NCBI GenBank assembly: GCA_963728445.1
Contig: CAVSJO010000006.1
Location: forward strand, 806,001-870,000
Origin: CAVSJO01 sp963728445
GTDB taxonomy: Bacteria > Gemmatimonadota > Gemmatimonadetes > Longimicrobiales > RSA9
DNA: 64,000 nt
Reading direction: 5' to 3'
A program made the position numbers and the translations under genes. Below, one piece after another: positions 33,159 through 42,066 of this stretch; within the stretch, counting starts at the first letter, position 1, and the number at the start of each line of letters is the position of its first letter. The notes below the pieces were generated by a model. That model saw only the letters and a list, made by a program, of their open reading frames with translations, was not told the DNA's origin and did not search any database.

Positions 33159-35051
33159 ACCCGGCGCGACGGCGCCCCGCCGCCCCGATGCCCGGCCGCC
33201 CGGACGCCCGGATGCCCCGCCGCCCCCGCCGCCCCGCGGCCCGGATGCCCCCCGGCCCCCCGCCCCGCCGCCCCGCCGTACGGGCCGGAGGGTGGCCCGT
33301 CCCGCCGCTCCGACTAGCGGCCGCCGCCCCGGCACCTTCTTCGCTCCCACCACCTCCGGCAGCGGCTTGCCGTCCAAGTCCTTCGGCGCGGGGGTGTTCG
33401 TGATCGCGGCGAGAGTCGCGGCGACGTCGACCGTCGCGATGCGTCGGTCGATGCGCTCGGCAGGGACGCCGTCGCCCAGGAACGCGACGGGCACCCAGCG
33501 ATCGTACCAGTAGGGGGTGCCGTGGCTGGTGCCGCCGCTGCTGTACGTGAGCAGGGTGCCCTCCTTCGGTCGGATCGTCACGCCCAGGACGCCGAGGTTG
33601 TCCGTGGGGCGGCCCTCCATGAAGGAGTGGCGGTAGAGAGTGACGAAGCTGTCGGCGGGGGCGCCGCCGCGGAGCTCGTCGTAGGTGATGGCGTCCGCCA
33701 CGTAGGGAAAGCGCTCGAGGGCCTCGGCGGCGCGCTCCCGGCCGCCGGTGACGGGGCCCGTCCCCTTGGCGGCCGCGGCGGCGTCGAAGAGGTCCTTCCG
33801 CCAGCTTCCCGTGATGCGCTGGCCCGGCTCACCCTGCTGCTGGCGGATCTCCGGCTGCGTCAGCACGCCGTGGTCGGCGGAGAACGCCACTACCCAGTTC
33901 CCCTTGCCGACGTGGGCGTCGAGGCTGTCGAAGAAGGCGCCGAGCTCGCGGTCGAGGCGCAGCAGATTGTCGAGCTGCTCCTGGCTGAGCGGTCCGAACG
34001 TGTGACCCACGTAGTCGGTCTGGGACAGGCTGATGGCCAGGTAGTCGGGGATTGTGTCCTGTCCCAGACCCTCGGCCGTGAGCGCCTTCTCCGCCACCTG
34101 CAGGACGGCGCCGTCGATGTAGGGCGTGTAGGCGAGCCAGCCGTTGAAGGTCTCCCGGCCGCTCATGGACTTCTCGCCCGCGTACGTGTGGGGGAAGGCG
34201 GAGTGGGCCCCGTCCGCCTCCCAGGGGGCGGAGTCCGGCTGGGCGAGACCGCGCCAGCGCTGCGGGATCTCGTTGCGCCAGACCGTGTCCGCCGCGAGCT
34301 CCGGCGTGATGACGTTCGCCTGAAGGCTGTCCAGCCACGCAGGGTAATCCTTGCGGTAGTACGTCGATGTGACGAAGCGGTTCGGCCCGTGGTCGAACCA
34401 GTAGACGTCTCCCCTGGCCTCGCCCGCCAGCAGGATCGCCGCGCGGTCCTTGCCGGATACGGAGAACACCTTGGCCGTGGGCCGGGCCGCCTCGAGCCAG
34501 TCCGCGAATCCCGTGTGCTTCAGGTAATGGGGCGAGCGGCCCTGCTCGTCGGGGTAGCCGACGATGCGAACGTCGTTGTCGGAGACGACGTACACCGGCT
34601 TCCAGCCCGGGCCCTGCAGCACGAGGAAATCGTTGGCGACGATGCCGCTGTGGGACGGATACACGCCGGTGCCGAGGGTCGCGTGGCCCGGCCCCGTCTC
34701 CGTGCCGGCGTGGTCGTGGGTCGCGGCCGTGTAGTACGCGCCCTGGTCCAACAGCCGGCGGAAGCCGCCCGTGAAGAGCGAGTCGTAGCGCAGCAGCAGG
34801 TCGCCGCGCAGCTGGTCGACGGCGATCATGACCGCCAGCCGCGGCGGCTGGCCGGCCTGTGCGGCTCGGACGGCCTGGACGGCTGGGACGGCCTGGACGT
34901 CCGGCGCGGCAGCAATGGCCTGTGCGGCAGGCACGGCCCCCGTGGGCGCGGGGTCCGCGCCCTGGGGCGCGAACGCGGCGAGGAGCGGCAGCGCGGCCGC
35001 CGCGGCGGTGGCCAGCAGGAAACCGGAAGTCCGGGAGTGCTTCTTCGGCAT
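33114..35051 (-). CDS. Secreted alkaline phosphatase superfamily phosphodiesterase/phosphatase (PafA-like)
   Basis: 645 residues from ATG 35051. The signal peptide (1-28) is followed by an Ala/Val-rich low-complexity linker (30-68). The catalytic domain starts PPRLAVMIAVDQLRGDLL, giving the first metal aspartate. The Thr nucleophile is in HAGTETGPGHATLGTG. Further ligands appear in SQTDYVGHTFG and FSADHGVLTQPE, and the last histidine in GGTSHGTPYWYDRWVPV. The family hydrolyses phosphate mono- or diesters in the periplasm. The C-terminal 60 residues (after KDLDGKPLPEV) are Gly/Arg/Ala-rich and look like a repeat expansion that displaced the original stop. Confidence 0.9.
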   Translation of the reverse strand: MPKKHSRTSGFLLATAAAAALPLLAAFAPQGADPAPTGAVPAAQAIAAAPDVQAVPAVQAVRAAQAGQPPRLAVMIAVDQLRGDLLLRYDSLFTGGFRRLLDQGAYYTAATHDHAGTETGPGHATLGTGVYPSHSGIVANDFLVLQGPGWKPVYVVSDNDVRIVGYPDEQGRSPHYLKHTGFADWLEAARPTAKVFSVSGKDRAAILLAGEARGDVYWFDHGPNRFVTSTYYRKDYPAWLDSLQANVITPELAADTVWRNEIPQRWRGLAQPDSAPWEADGAHSAFPHTYAGEKSMSGRETFNGWLAYTPYIDGAVLQVAEKALTAEGLGQDTIPDYLAISLSQTDYVGHTFGPLSQEQLDNLLRLDRELGAFFDSLDAHVGKGNWVVAFSADHGVLTQPEIRQQQGEPGQRITGSWRKDLFDAAAAAKGTGPVTGGRERAAEALERFPYVADAITYDELRGGAPADSFVTLYRHSFMEGRPTDNLGVLGVTIRPKEGTLLTYSSGGTSHGTPYWYDRWVPVAFLGDGVPAERIDRRIATVDVAATLAAITNTPAPKDLDGKPLPEVVGAKKVPGRRPLVGAAGRATLRPVRRGGGAGGRGASGPRGGGGGGASGRPGGRASGRRGAVAPGEIGQRERTPVTESR

Positions 35052-35262
35052 CGTGCTCGATCGATCTCGGTGAATGCGCGGACGGCGACTGTCCCGGGCT
35101 GCTACACGCGGCGGCGGCAGTCGATCCACGGGGCCGTGAATGCCGCGGAATCCTTGACACCCGCCCCTCCGCCGACCGGTATTGGACTTTTCCTGCGGCA
35201 CGTCGCTGATCTCCCTCTCCCCTGATTGGCATTTGAAGCCTCTTCGTCGCCTGCTTCCGGAT

Positions 35263-38200
35263 ATGGCCCGCGACTGGGAGGAGGAGTTCCCCCGCGTCAT
35301 GATGATGATGGGGCTCTTCTTCCTGGTCGTGTGCGCCGTCGGGATCCTCCGGCCGATCAAGAACTCGCTGGCGCTGGACGGACTCGGCCAGACCGACTTC
35401 TACCAGGTGTACCTGGTGAGCGCGGCGGTCGTGCTGTTCGTGCCGCCGTACAACTGGCTCTCGGACCGGCTGCCGTGGCGGTGGCTGATCCCCGGCGTGG
35501 CGCTCTTCTTCGCGTCCCACCTGGTCCTGTTCCGGACCTTCTACCAGTCGGGCAGCACGTTCTACGGCATGCTGTTCTACGGCTGGTACGACCTCTTTGC
35601 GGCGGCGCTGGTCACGCAGTTCTTCATGGCGACGCAGCTCTTCTTCAACGCGCGGGACGCCAAGCGGGCGTATCCACTCGTCATCGCCGGAGGCGCCGTC
35701 GGGGCCACGTTGGGCGGCGCGATCACGGGCTTCTTCGCGAAGAGCCTGGGTACGCCGAACCTGCTCCTGGTGGCGGCGGGCCTGATGGCCGTGTTCGCGG
35801 CCGGGCTGCCGTTCGTGTGGGCAGGGGAGGCGGAGGTCCGGCGCCAGCAGCGTGCGAAGCCGAAGGCGGACCTGAAGGCGAGCGAATTCGTACGGATTTT
35901 CAGCAACCGCCACGTCCGGCTGATCGCGCTGAGCGTGCTGCTTACGATCCTGGTCAAGCAGCTCGTCGACTACGAGTTCAACACGTTGACGAAGGAAGTT
36001 TTTGTGACGCGCGACGCGATGAGCGCGTTCCAGGGGAAATTCAACGCGGCGACGCAGTGGCTGCCCCTCCTCGCCCTCGGCGGGCTCCGACCCCTGCTCA
36101 AGCGCTGGGGCATCGGAGTCACGATCTTCCTGCTGCCGCTGGCGATGCTGCTCGGCAACGTCGCCCTGGTCCTGTCCTTCGGGCTGGCAGCCGCGGTCTT
36201 CGCCAAGGGCTCGGACGCGGCCCTGCGCTACTCCGTCGAGCGGGCGGGGCGCGAGATCCTGTACGTACCCGTGCCGGACAGCATCAAGCTGAAGGCGAAG
36301 ACGTACATCGACGTCGCCATCGAGAAGGGTCTCGGCAAGGTCGCCTCCGCCGTGCTGATCTTCGGGCTGCTCCGGGTGATGAACTATCACGAGCTGCCCT
36401 ACGTCGCGGTGGCGCTCACGATGCTCTGGATCGCGGTCATGGCGCGCATGCGCGGCGAATACGTCCGCTCGCTGGCGCGTTCGTTCGAGGGCCGGTTCGC
36501 GAGTCTGCGCGGCGTCTTCGTCTCCCTGGCCGAGGCGGGCGCGATCCCCGCCGTGCGGAAGGCGCTGAGCGGCGCGCAGCCGCTGCAGGCGGCGTTCGCC
36601 CTCGAGCTGCTGGAGGAGGGCGCGCCGTCGGACGCGGGCGACGTCGCCCCGGAGCTGTACGCGCTCCTCGACCATTCGACGCCGGAGGTCCGGGCGCGGG
36701 CGCTGGACCTGCTGGCCCGCGCACCCGTCCCGCCGGACCCGGCGCGTGTACGACCCCTCGCCGCGGACGACTCCGTCCAGGTGCGGGAGGCCGCCGTGCG
36801 GGCGCTGTGCGCGACGGGCGACGACGGCGCGGCGGCGGACGAGGCCGCGGCGCAGCGGTTCCGGTCGCTGCTCGCGGACGCCGATGCGCGCACGCGCGTG
36901 GCAGCGCTGTCCTGTCTGGCCCGCGGCGACATCCGGCTCGAGGCCCGCAGCCTCGTCTCCGACGACTACCTCACGCGGCTGCGAACTGCCGCGGCGGCGG
37001 ACCCGGCCGCCCGGCCCGAGCTCGTGCTCGCGCTGGCGGCGGCGTCGGCCGGCGGCGAGGACGGGCCGGACGGGGACACGATCGAGGCCGCCATCGACGA
37101 CCCCCACGTGGCCGTGGCCTCCGCCGCGGCGCAGGGGGCCGGCCTGCTGGGATGGCCTCGCTTCTGGCCCGCGCTGGCCCGGGCGCTCGTGCGGCCCGGC
37201 ACGCGGCCGGCGGCGCGGGCGGCGCTCGCGCGTCAGGGCGAGCGGGTGATCCCGCCGCTCGCGGCCATGCTGCGGGAGGAGACGGCCGACATCCGGGTGC
37301 GGCGGCAGATCCCGTCGGTCCTGTCGCGCGTCCCACTGCAGTCGAGCGTGGACGCGCTGCTGGCGGTGCTCGCGGACGAGGAGACGGACCAGACGGTGGA
37401 CGCCCGGACGCTGAAGGCGCTGAACAAGCTGCGCTCCCGCCACGACACGCTCCGGTTCGACCGGGAGGTCGTGCTCGCGGTGTGTCGCCGTGAGGCGGAC
37501 GCGGCGCGGCTGTACGGACGGGCCCTGGCAGCGCTGTCCATCGACCGGCGCAGCGCGACGGACGTCCGGCTGCTGCTGCTGGCCGCCCTGCGGGAGGCGC
37601 TGGAGGACCGGCGGGAGGCGGTCTTCCGATGCCTGGGGCTGATCTGCCCGCCCGAGCCCGTGCACCGCTGCTATCTGGCGGTGAACGGAGGGACGCGCTC
37701 GGCGCGGGCGAGTGCCCTCGAGTGGCTGGAGCAGAACATCGGGCACGCGCTGTTCGGCTCCCTCGAGTCGGCGCTGGAGTCCCCACCGCCGGATCCGTCG
37801 GCCCCGAGCGAGACGGAATCCGTGCTGGCAAACCTGCCCCGGGACAAGGACCGGTGGATCGCCCGTCTCGCGACGCGGGACGGGCAGATCGTTCACCTTC
37901 GAGCCAATGGGAAAATGGATCTGATCGAGAAGGTCTTCCTGCTCCAGAACGTCGACCTGCTGGAGGGGGCGCGCAGCGCCGATCTGGCGATGATCGCCTC
38001 GATCGCCGAGGACACGGAGGTCCAGGCCGGCGAGGTGCTTCAGCGCCGGGGTGAGCCGACGGGCGCGCTGTACGTAGTCGTCTCGGGCGGGGTAGAGCTC
38101 ACCGACGAGTTCGGACAGCAGCTGCGGGTCGGGGAAGGGGAGGCGTTCGGCACGTGGGCGCTCGTGGACGAGTCACCGAGCCTGCTCGAGGCGAAGGCCA

Positions 38201-38325
38201 TCGGCTCGACGCGCCTGCTCCAGGTCGAGCGCGTCGACTTCTACGATCTGCTGGGCGAGAACCCGGAGCTGGGCGTCGGCATGCTTCAGGGCCTCGCGCG
38301 GCGCATGCGGGCGCTGGTCGCATGA
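35263..38325 (+). CDS. ATP/ADP-translocase-like membrane protein with HEAT and cyclic-nucleotide-binding domains
   Basis: About 1020 residues from ATG 35263 (MARDWEEEFPRV); a TTG at 35182 would add 27. The N-terminal 430 residues have 11-12 membrane helices similar to the Npt/Tlc nucleotide carrier family, including LRPIKNSLALDGLGQTDFYQVYL. A HEAT-repeat region (about 440-860) is built of LLARAPVPPDPARVRPLAADDSVQVREAAVRALC-type helices. The C-terminus (about 895-1015) is a cNMP-binding jelly roll with the GALYVVVSGGVEL and GEAFGTWALVDESP loops. Overlaps of 4 bp join it to a response regulator and kinase gene, so signalling rather than nucleotide parasitism is likely. Confidence 0.85.
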   Translation: MARDWEEEFPRVMMMMGLFFLVVCAVGILRPIKNSLALDGLGQTDFYQVYLVSAAVVLFVPPYNWLSDRLPWRWLIPGVALFFASHLVLFRTFYQSGSTFYGMLFYGWYDLFAAALVTQFFMATQLFFNARDAKRAYPLVIAGGAVGATLGGAITGFFAKSLGTPNLLLVAAGLMAVFAAGLPFVWAGEAEVRRQQRAKPKADLKASEFVRIFSNRHVRLIALSVLLTILVKQLVDYEFNTLTKEVFVTRDAMSAFQGKFNAATQWLPLLALGGLRPLLKRWGIGVTIFLLPLAMLLGNVALVLSFGLAAAVFAKGSDAALRYSVERAGREILYVPVPDSIKLKAKTYIDVAIEKGLGKVASAVLIFGLLRVMNYHELPYVAVALTMLWIAVMARMRGEYVRSLARSFEGRFASLRGVFVSLAEAGAIPAVRKALSGAQPLQAAFALELLEEGAPSDAGDVAPELYALLDHSTPEVRARALDLLARAPVPPDPARVRPLAADDSVQVREAAVRALCATGDDGAAADEAAAQRFRSLLADADARTRVAALSCLARGDIRLEARSLVSDDYLTRLRTAAAADPAARPELVLALAAASAGGEDGPDGDTIEAAIDDPHVAVASAAAQGAGLLGWPRFWPALARALVRPGTRPAARAALARQGERVIPPLAAMLREETADIRVRRQIPSVLSRVPLQSSVDALLAVLADEETDQTVDARTLKALNKLRSRHDTLRFDREVVLAVCRREADAARLYGRALAALSIDRRSATDVRLLLLAALREALEDRREAVFRCLGLICPPEPVHRCYLAVNGGTRSARASALEWLEQNIGHALFGSLESALESPPPDPSAPSETESVLANLPRDKDRWIARLATRDGQIVHLRANGKMDLIEKVFLLQNVDLLEGARSADLAMIASIAEDTEVQAGEVLQRRGEPTGALYVVVSGGVELTDEFGQQLRVGEGEAFGTWALVDESPSLLEAKAIGSTRLLQVERVDFYDLLGENPELGVGMLQGLARRMRALVA

Positions 38326-38861
38326 GCGCCGAGACGCGCGGCGGCGCGGACACGCTGGAGTCGGGGCGCGGCGAGAGGAGTCGTGGGGCGGCGTTCTCCG
38401 CCGGCATCCTCATCGTGGACGACGAGGAGATGGTGGCGGCGGCCCTGGAGAGCTTCCTGAGCCTGGAGACGACGCACCGCATCCGGACGTACCTGTCCCC
38501 CCTTCAGGCGCTGGAGGAGCTGGAACGGGAGCCGGTGCACGTGGTCATCGCCGACTTCATGATGCCGGGCATGGACGGGATCCGCTTCCTGACGCAGGTC
38601 CGGGAGCGGCGGCCGCAGGCGACGCGCATCCTGCTGACGGGCTACGCGGACAAGGAGAACGCGATCCGCGCGATCAACGAGGCGGGTCTGTACCACTACC
38701 TCGAGAAGCCGTGGAGCAACGAGCATCTCAAGCTCATCATCCGCAACGGCATCGAGCGGGCGACGCTCTTCGACGAGCTCGACGCCCGCGTCGGCGAGCT
38801 GGACCTGGCGCAGTCGGAGCTGGAGGGCGTGCGCCGTCGCATCACGCGGGCGTTCCTGTGA
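38322..38861 (+). CDS. Response regulator, receiver domain only
   Basis: 179 residues. After a variable N-terminus (1-27) comes a receiver domain (28-150): acidic pair Asp33-Asp34 in ILIVDDEE, phosphoacceptor Asp78 in VVIADFMMPGMDG, Thr in ILLTGYAD and Lys in YHYLEKPW. A C-terminal coiled-coil helix (about 150-179) replaces a DNA-binding domain. The pattern LLTGYADxENAIRAINEAGLYHYLEKPW matches regulators that usually precede HD-GYP or kinase outputs. It overlaps both neighbours by 4 bp. It is cytoplasmic and probably signals by protein contact. Confidence 0.92.
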   Translation: MSAETRGGADTLESGRGERSRGAAFSAGILIVDDEEMVAAALESFLSLETTHRIRTYLSPLQALEELEREPVHVVIADFMMPGMDGIRFLTQVRERRPQATRILLTGYADKENAIRAINEAGLYHYLEKPWSNEHLKLIIRNGIERATLFDELDARVGELDLAQSELEGVRRRITRAFL

Positions 38862-39688
38862 GCGGCAGCATGAGCGGCAGCACGGCGACGGACCCGTCCG
38901 CCCGCATCCAGGAGCTGGAGCAGCAGCTCGTCGCCGCGCGGACGGAGGTCGAGGGCTCGGCCCGGCTCGCGACCCTGGGCATGCTCGTCGCCGGCATCGC
39001 CCACGAGCTGAACACGCCGCTGGGCGCGCTGAACAGCAACCACGACGTGCTGCGCCGCTCGCTGGACAGGCTCACCGGCATCCTCGCGGACGACCGGGTC
39101 GACGCCGACGAGCTGGACGAGCTGCGCCGGTGCGCCCGGGCCATCGTCTCCGCCACCCGGGTCAACGACCTGGCCGTCGAGCGTATGATCGGGATCGTCG
39201 CCAGCCTGCGCCTGTTCGGCCGCCCGGACCGCTCCGAGCGGGACCGGGTCGACCTTCGCGAGGGGATCGACAGCACCCTCGCCATCCTCGCCCACCAGCT
39301 CCGCGAACGGATCACCGTCCTCCGCGAGTACGGGGACGTGCCCCCGGTCCATTGCCATCCGGCGGAGCTGAACCAGGTCTTCATGAACCTGGTGCTGAAC
39401 GCGGCGCAGGCGATCGTGGGCGCCGGCACCATCACGATCCGGACCCGAAGCGACGGGGAGAGCGCCGTCGTCGAGATCCAGGACGACGGGCCCGGGATCG
39501 CGCCGGAGACGCTGGACCGCATCTTCGAGCCCGGCTTCACGACGAAGGGCGCACGCGTCGGCATGGGGATCGGGCTTCTCATCTGCCGGCAGATCGTCGA
39601 GCGCCACGACGGCACGATCTCCGTCGAGAGCACCGTGGGCGTGGGGACGCGCTTCACGGTGAGCGTGCCCGTGGACGGCAAGGCCTGA
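38858..39688 (+). CDS. Sensor histidine kinase (cytosolic)
   Basis: 276 residues from GTG 38858; ATG 38870 is an alternative. A short coiled coil (18-36) precedes the DHp helix with the phosphoacceptor His49 in GMLVAGIAHELNTPLGAL. The ATP-binding domain follows: N-box NQVFMNLVLNAAQAI, G1 DDGPGIAPE, F-box FEPGFTTKG and G2 GMGIGLLICRQIVERH. It has no membrane segment or sensor domain, so its input probably comes from the coupled receiver protein or the cNMP-domain carrier encoded just upstream. The three genes overlap and form one signalling unit. Confidence 0.92.
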   Translation: MSGSMSGSTATDPSARIQELEQQLVAARTEVEGSARLATLGMLVAGIAHELNTPLGALNSNHDVLRRSLDRLTGILADDRVDADELDELRRCARAIVSATRVNDLAVERMIGIVASLRLFGRPDRSERDRVDLREGIDSTLAILAHQLRERITVLREYGDVPPVHCHPAELNQVFMNLVLNAAQAIVGAGTITIRTRSDGESAVVEIQDDGPGIAPETLDRIFEPGFTTKGARVGMGIGLLICRQIVERHDGTISVESTVGVGTRFTVSVPVDGKA

Positions 39689-39786
39689 TGGCACCCGGCG
39701 AGGTCCGCTCGCGGCGACGTCCACTCTCGGCGACGTCGCCCCGCACCGTGGTCGCACGCTCCTGTTCCAACCCCGGAGGAGGGACC

Positions 39787-40728
39787 GTGATCCGCAACGT
39801 CACCCGCTTCGCCCTGATCCTGCCGTTCCTCGCCGCGGCGCCGGCGCTCGGACAGGACGCCAACATCACGATGCCGACGCCCGCCGTCGAGCAGCACCTG
39901 CAGGAGGTACCGTTCGAGGTGGCGCAGGAGCAGGACACGCGCTTCAAGGGCGATCGGACGCAGCGGGCGATCCTGGTCTTCGCCGACAGCGTCCGCCTGG
40001 CGGTGAAGTGGGCGACGGCGCCGTTCGGCGGGGAGACCTTCAACAACGTGCCCCGCTACGAGGTGGCCGCGTACCGCCTCCAGAAGCTGTTCCTGGATCC
40101 GCCGGACTACGTGGTGCCCCCCACCATCGTCCGGGCCGTCCCCGCGCCGGACCCGAACGAGATGGGGCGGACGTTCCACGAAGCGAAATCGTCGCTCGTG
40201 GTGCTGCAGTACTGGCTCTGGTCCGTGACGGCGCAGGACGTCTACGACAAGGACCGGTTCGAGAAGGACAGCGTCTACGCGCGGCACCTCGGGGACTTCA
40301 ACATCCTGACGTACCTGATCCGGCACTCGGACCAGAACCTCGGCAACTTCCTCATCTCGACGGATTCGACGAACCCGCGCGTGTTCACGGTGGACAACGG
40401 CGTCGCCTTCGAGAGCGACGTGAGCGACCGGGGCTTCGCCTGGCGCAACCTGCGCGTCAAGCGGCTGCCCGCCCGCACCGTCGAGCGGCTCCGGGCGATC
40501 ACGCCCGAGGACCTGCAGCGGACGCTCGCGGTGATGGCGGAGTGGCGGATCCAGGGCGACACGCTCGCGCCCGTGGCGCCGGGCGAGAACATCGACCCCG
40601 ACAAGGGAACGCGGCACAAGGACGACGTGGTCCAGCTCGGCCTCACGCGCCGTGAGATCGACCGGCTGCAGGACCGGCTGAAGGACCTGCTGGAGAAGGT
40701 CGACAAGGGCGATGTAAAGGTGTTCTGA
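39787..40728 (+). CDS. Exported FAM20-like protein kinase homologue
   Basis: 313 residues from GTG 39787, preceded by a GGAGGAGGG ribosome-binding site. A signal peptide (1-22, AAAPALGQ) sends it out of the cytoplasm. The sequence keeps the layout of the FAM20/HipA-like kinase group: Lys74 (LAVKWA), Glu92 with VPRYEVAAYRLQKLF, the VPPTIVR turn, a catalytic loop RHSDQNLGNFLIS (Asp182, Asn187) and DNG (203-205) in place of DFG, as in FAM20 proteins (LDNG). It may phosphorylate secreted proteins or cell-surface material, or be a sugar kinase. Two bases separate it from a phosphatase gene. The assignment rests on motifs only. Confidence 0.6.
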   Translation: MIRNVTRFALILPFLAAAPALGQDANITMPTPAVEQHLQEVPFEVAQEQDTRFKGDRTQRAILVFADSVRLAVKWATAPFGGETFNNVPRYEVAAYRLQKLFLDPPDYVVPPTIVRAVPAPDPNEMGRTFHEAKSSLVVLQYWLWSVTAQDVYDKDRFEKDSVYARHLGDFNILTYLIRHSDQNLGNFLISTDSTNPRVFTVDNGVAFESDVSDRGFAWRNLRVKRLPARTVERLRAITPEDLQRTLAVMAEWRIQGDTLAPVAPGENIDPDKGTRHKDDVVQLGLTRREIDRLQDRLKDLLEKVDKGDVKVF

Positions 40729-40730
40729 CG

Positions 40731-42035
40731 ATGCTCCGCACCTCCGTCGTGTTCGGCCTCGCGGGCCCCGCCGCCCTCGTTCTCGCCGTGGCCCTCGGGA
40801 CCGGCCGCGCCCCCGCCCCGCCGCCGAACGCCCTGGGCACGGGGACCGCCGTGGCGGACACGATGCCGGAGGGTCGACGTGACGGTGAGTACGGGCTGTG
40901 GGTGGAGGAAGCGGGCGGCCGGCTGACGGTGCACTGGATCACGTCCCGGTGCGGGCCCGGGTTCCTGGCCGTCGAGGCGGGCGGGCGCGTGGTGCGCGCG
41001 GACACCACGCCGTCGTCGTGCGCCCACGCCGTCGCCTTCGACCGGCCGGACGCGCACCGCCTGCTGCTGCGCTACGGTGCAACGGACGACGCGGCGGACC
41101 GCCACGCGACGCTCGTCGCGCCTGGCGAGCCGAAGCGTCGCCCGTGGAAGCTGCCGGCCGTCGACTCGCTCTACGTGCTCGGCGACGTGCACGGGGAGTA
41201 CGGCGACATGCTCGCCGTGCTCGGCAACGCCGGCCTCGTCGACTCGGCGGGCGCCTGGGTCGGGGGGACGGGGCACCTGGCCGTGGTGGGGGACATGCTC
41301 GATCGCGGGCCCGACGCCCGGCGTGTGCTCTGGTACCTGTACGGGCTGGAGCGGCAGGCGGCGGCGGCGGGCGGGGGCGTGCACGTGCTGCTGGGCAACC
41401 ACGAGGTCATGGTGATGGGCAACGACCTCCGCTACACGACGCCGAAGGAGCTGAGCATCGCTGCCGCGTTCGGGACCGACTACTGGCGCCTCTTCGACCC
41501 GCAGCAGACCGTGCTCGGCCGCTGGCTGGCGGCGCTGCCCGCCGTGATCCAGATCGGCGACGTCCTCCTGGCGCACGGCGGGGTCGCGCCTTCGTTTGCC
41601 GGTGCGGAGCCCGGCGCCGTGAACGACTCCATGGCGCTGTTCCTGAAGGAGCCGCTCTTCCGCCGCTGGGCCGACAGCACCGTGGTGGTGGAGCCGATGG
41701 ATTCCACCGCGTTCAACCGCCGCTTCGACATGTTCTGGGCGGATGGCAGCGTGCTCTGGTTCCGGGGCTATCTGCTGTCCGACACGCTCGGGCCGGGGCT
41801 CGATGCCGTGCTGCGGCGCTACGGCGCTACGGTACACGTCGTCGGCCACACTCCGCTGCCGACGATCCTGCAGCGCTATGGCGGCCGGCTCATCGACGTG
41901 GACATGCTGCGCCCCGCCACCGAGATGCTGCTGCTCGCGCGGGAGGGTCGGCAGTGGCGCCGGTACCGCATCCGTGAGACCGGTGAGCCGGAGGACCTCG
42001 GGCTCGGAGCGGCGGCCGCGTCGCCGCAGGGCTAG
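40731..42035 (+). CDS. Exported PPP-type metallophosphatase
   Basis: 434 residues. An N-terminal signal or membrane helix (about 7-23) is followed by a small beta domain with two cysteines (50-130). The phosphatase core has all PPP/calcineurin motifs in order: GDVHG (151-155), GDMLDRG (187-193), GNHE (222-225), a histidine in LLAHGGVAPS and a final VVGHTPLP. This order and the NDSMALFLKEPLFRRWADS insert resemble Shewanella-like bacterial PPP phosphatases, which act on phosphoserine, -threonine or -tyrosine. Only 2 bp separate it from the FAM20-like kinase gene, and both are exported, suggesting opposing activities on the same substrate. Confidence 0.85.
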   Translation: MLRTSVVFGLAGPAALVLAVALGTGRAPAPPPNALGTGTAVADTMPEGRRDGEYGLWVEEAGGRLTVHWITSRCGPGFLAVEAGGRVVRADTTPSSCAHAVAFDRPDAHRLLLRYGATDDAADRHATLVAPGEPKRRPWKLPAVDSLYVLGDVHGEYGDMLAVLGNAGLVDSAGAWVGGTGHLAVVGDMLDRGPDARRVLWYLYGLERQAAAAGGGVHVLLGNHEVMVMGNDLRYTTPKELSIAAAFGTDYWRLFDPQQTVLGRWLAALPAVIQIGDVLLAHGGVAPSFAGAEPGAVNDSMALFLKEPLFRRWADSTVVVEPMDSTAFNRRFDMFWADGSVLWFRGYLLSDTLGPGLDAVLRRYGATVHVVGHTPLPTILQRYGGRLIDVDMLRPATEMLLLAREGRQWRRYRIRETGEPEDLGLGAAAASPQG

Positions 42036-42066
42036 AGAAGGCCCCGTCGCGCGGAGCCGCCGAGCC

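Noticed and set aside
33829..37896. A 1355-codon minus-strand frame across the phosphatase and carrier genes
   Set aside because: It lies antisense to the translocase-like gene and out of frame in the phosphatase gene, with the composition of a GC-rich shadow frame.
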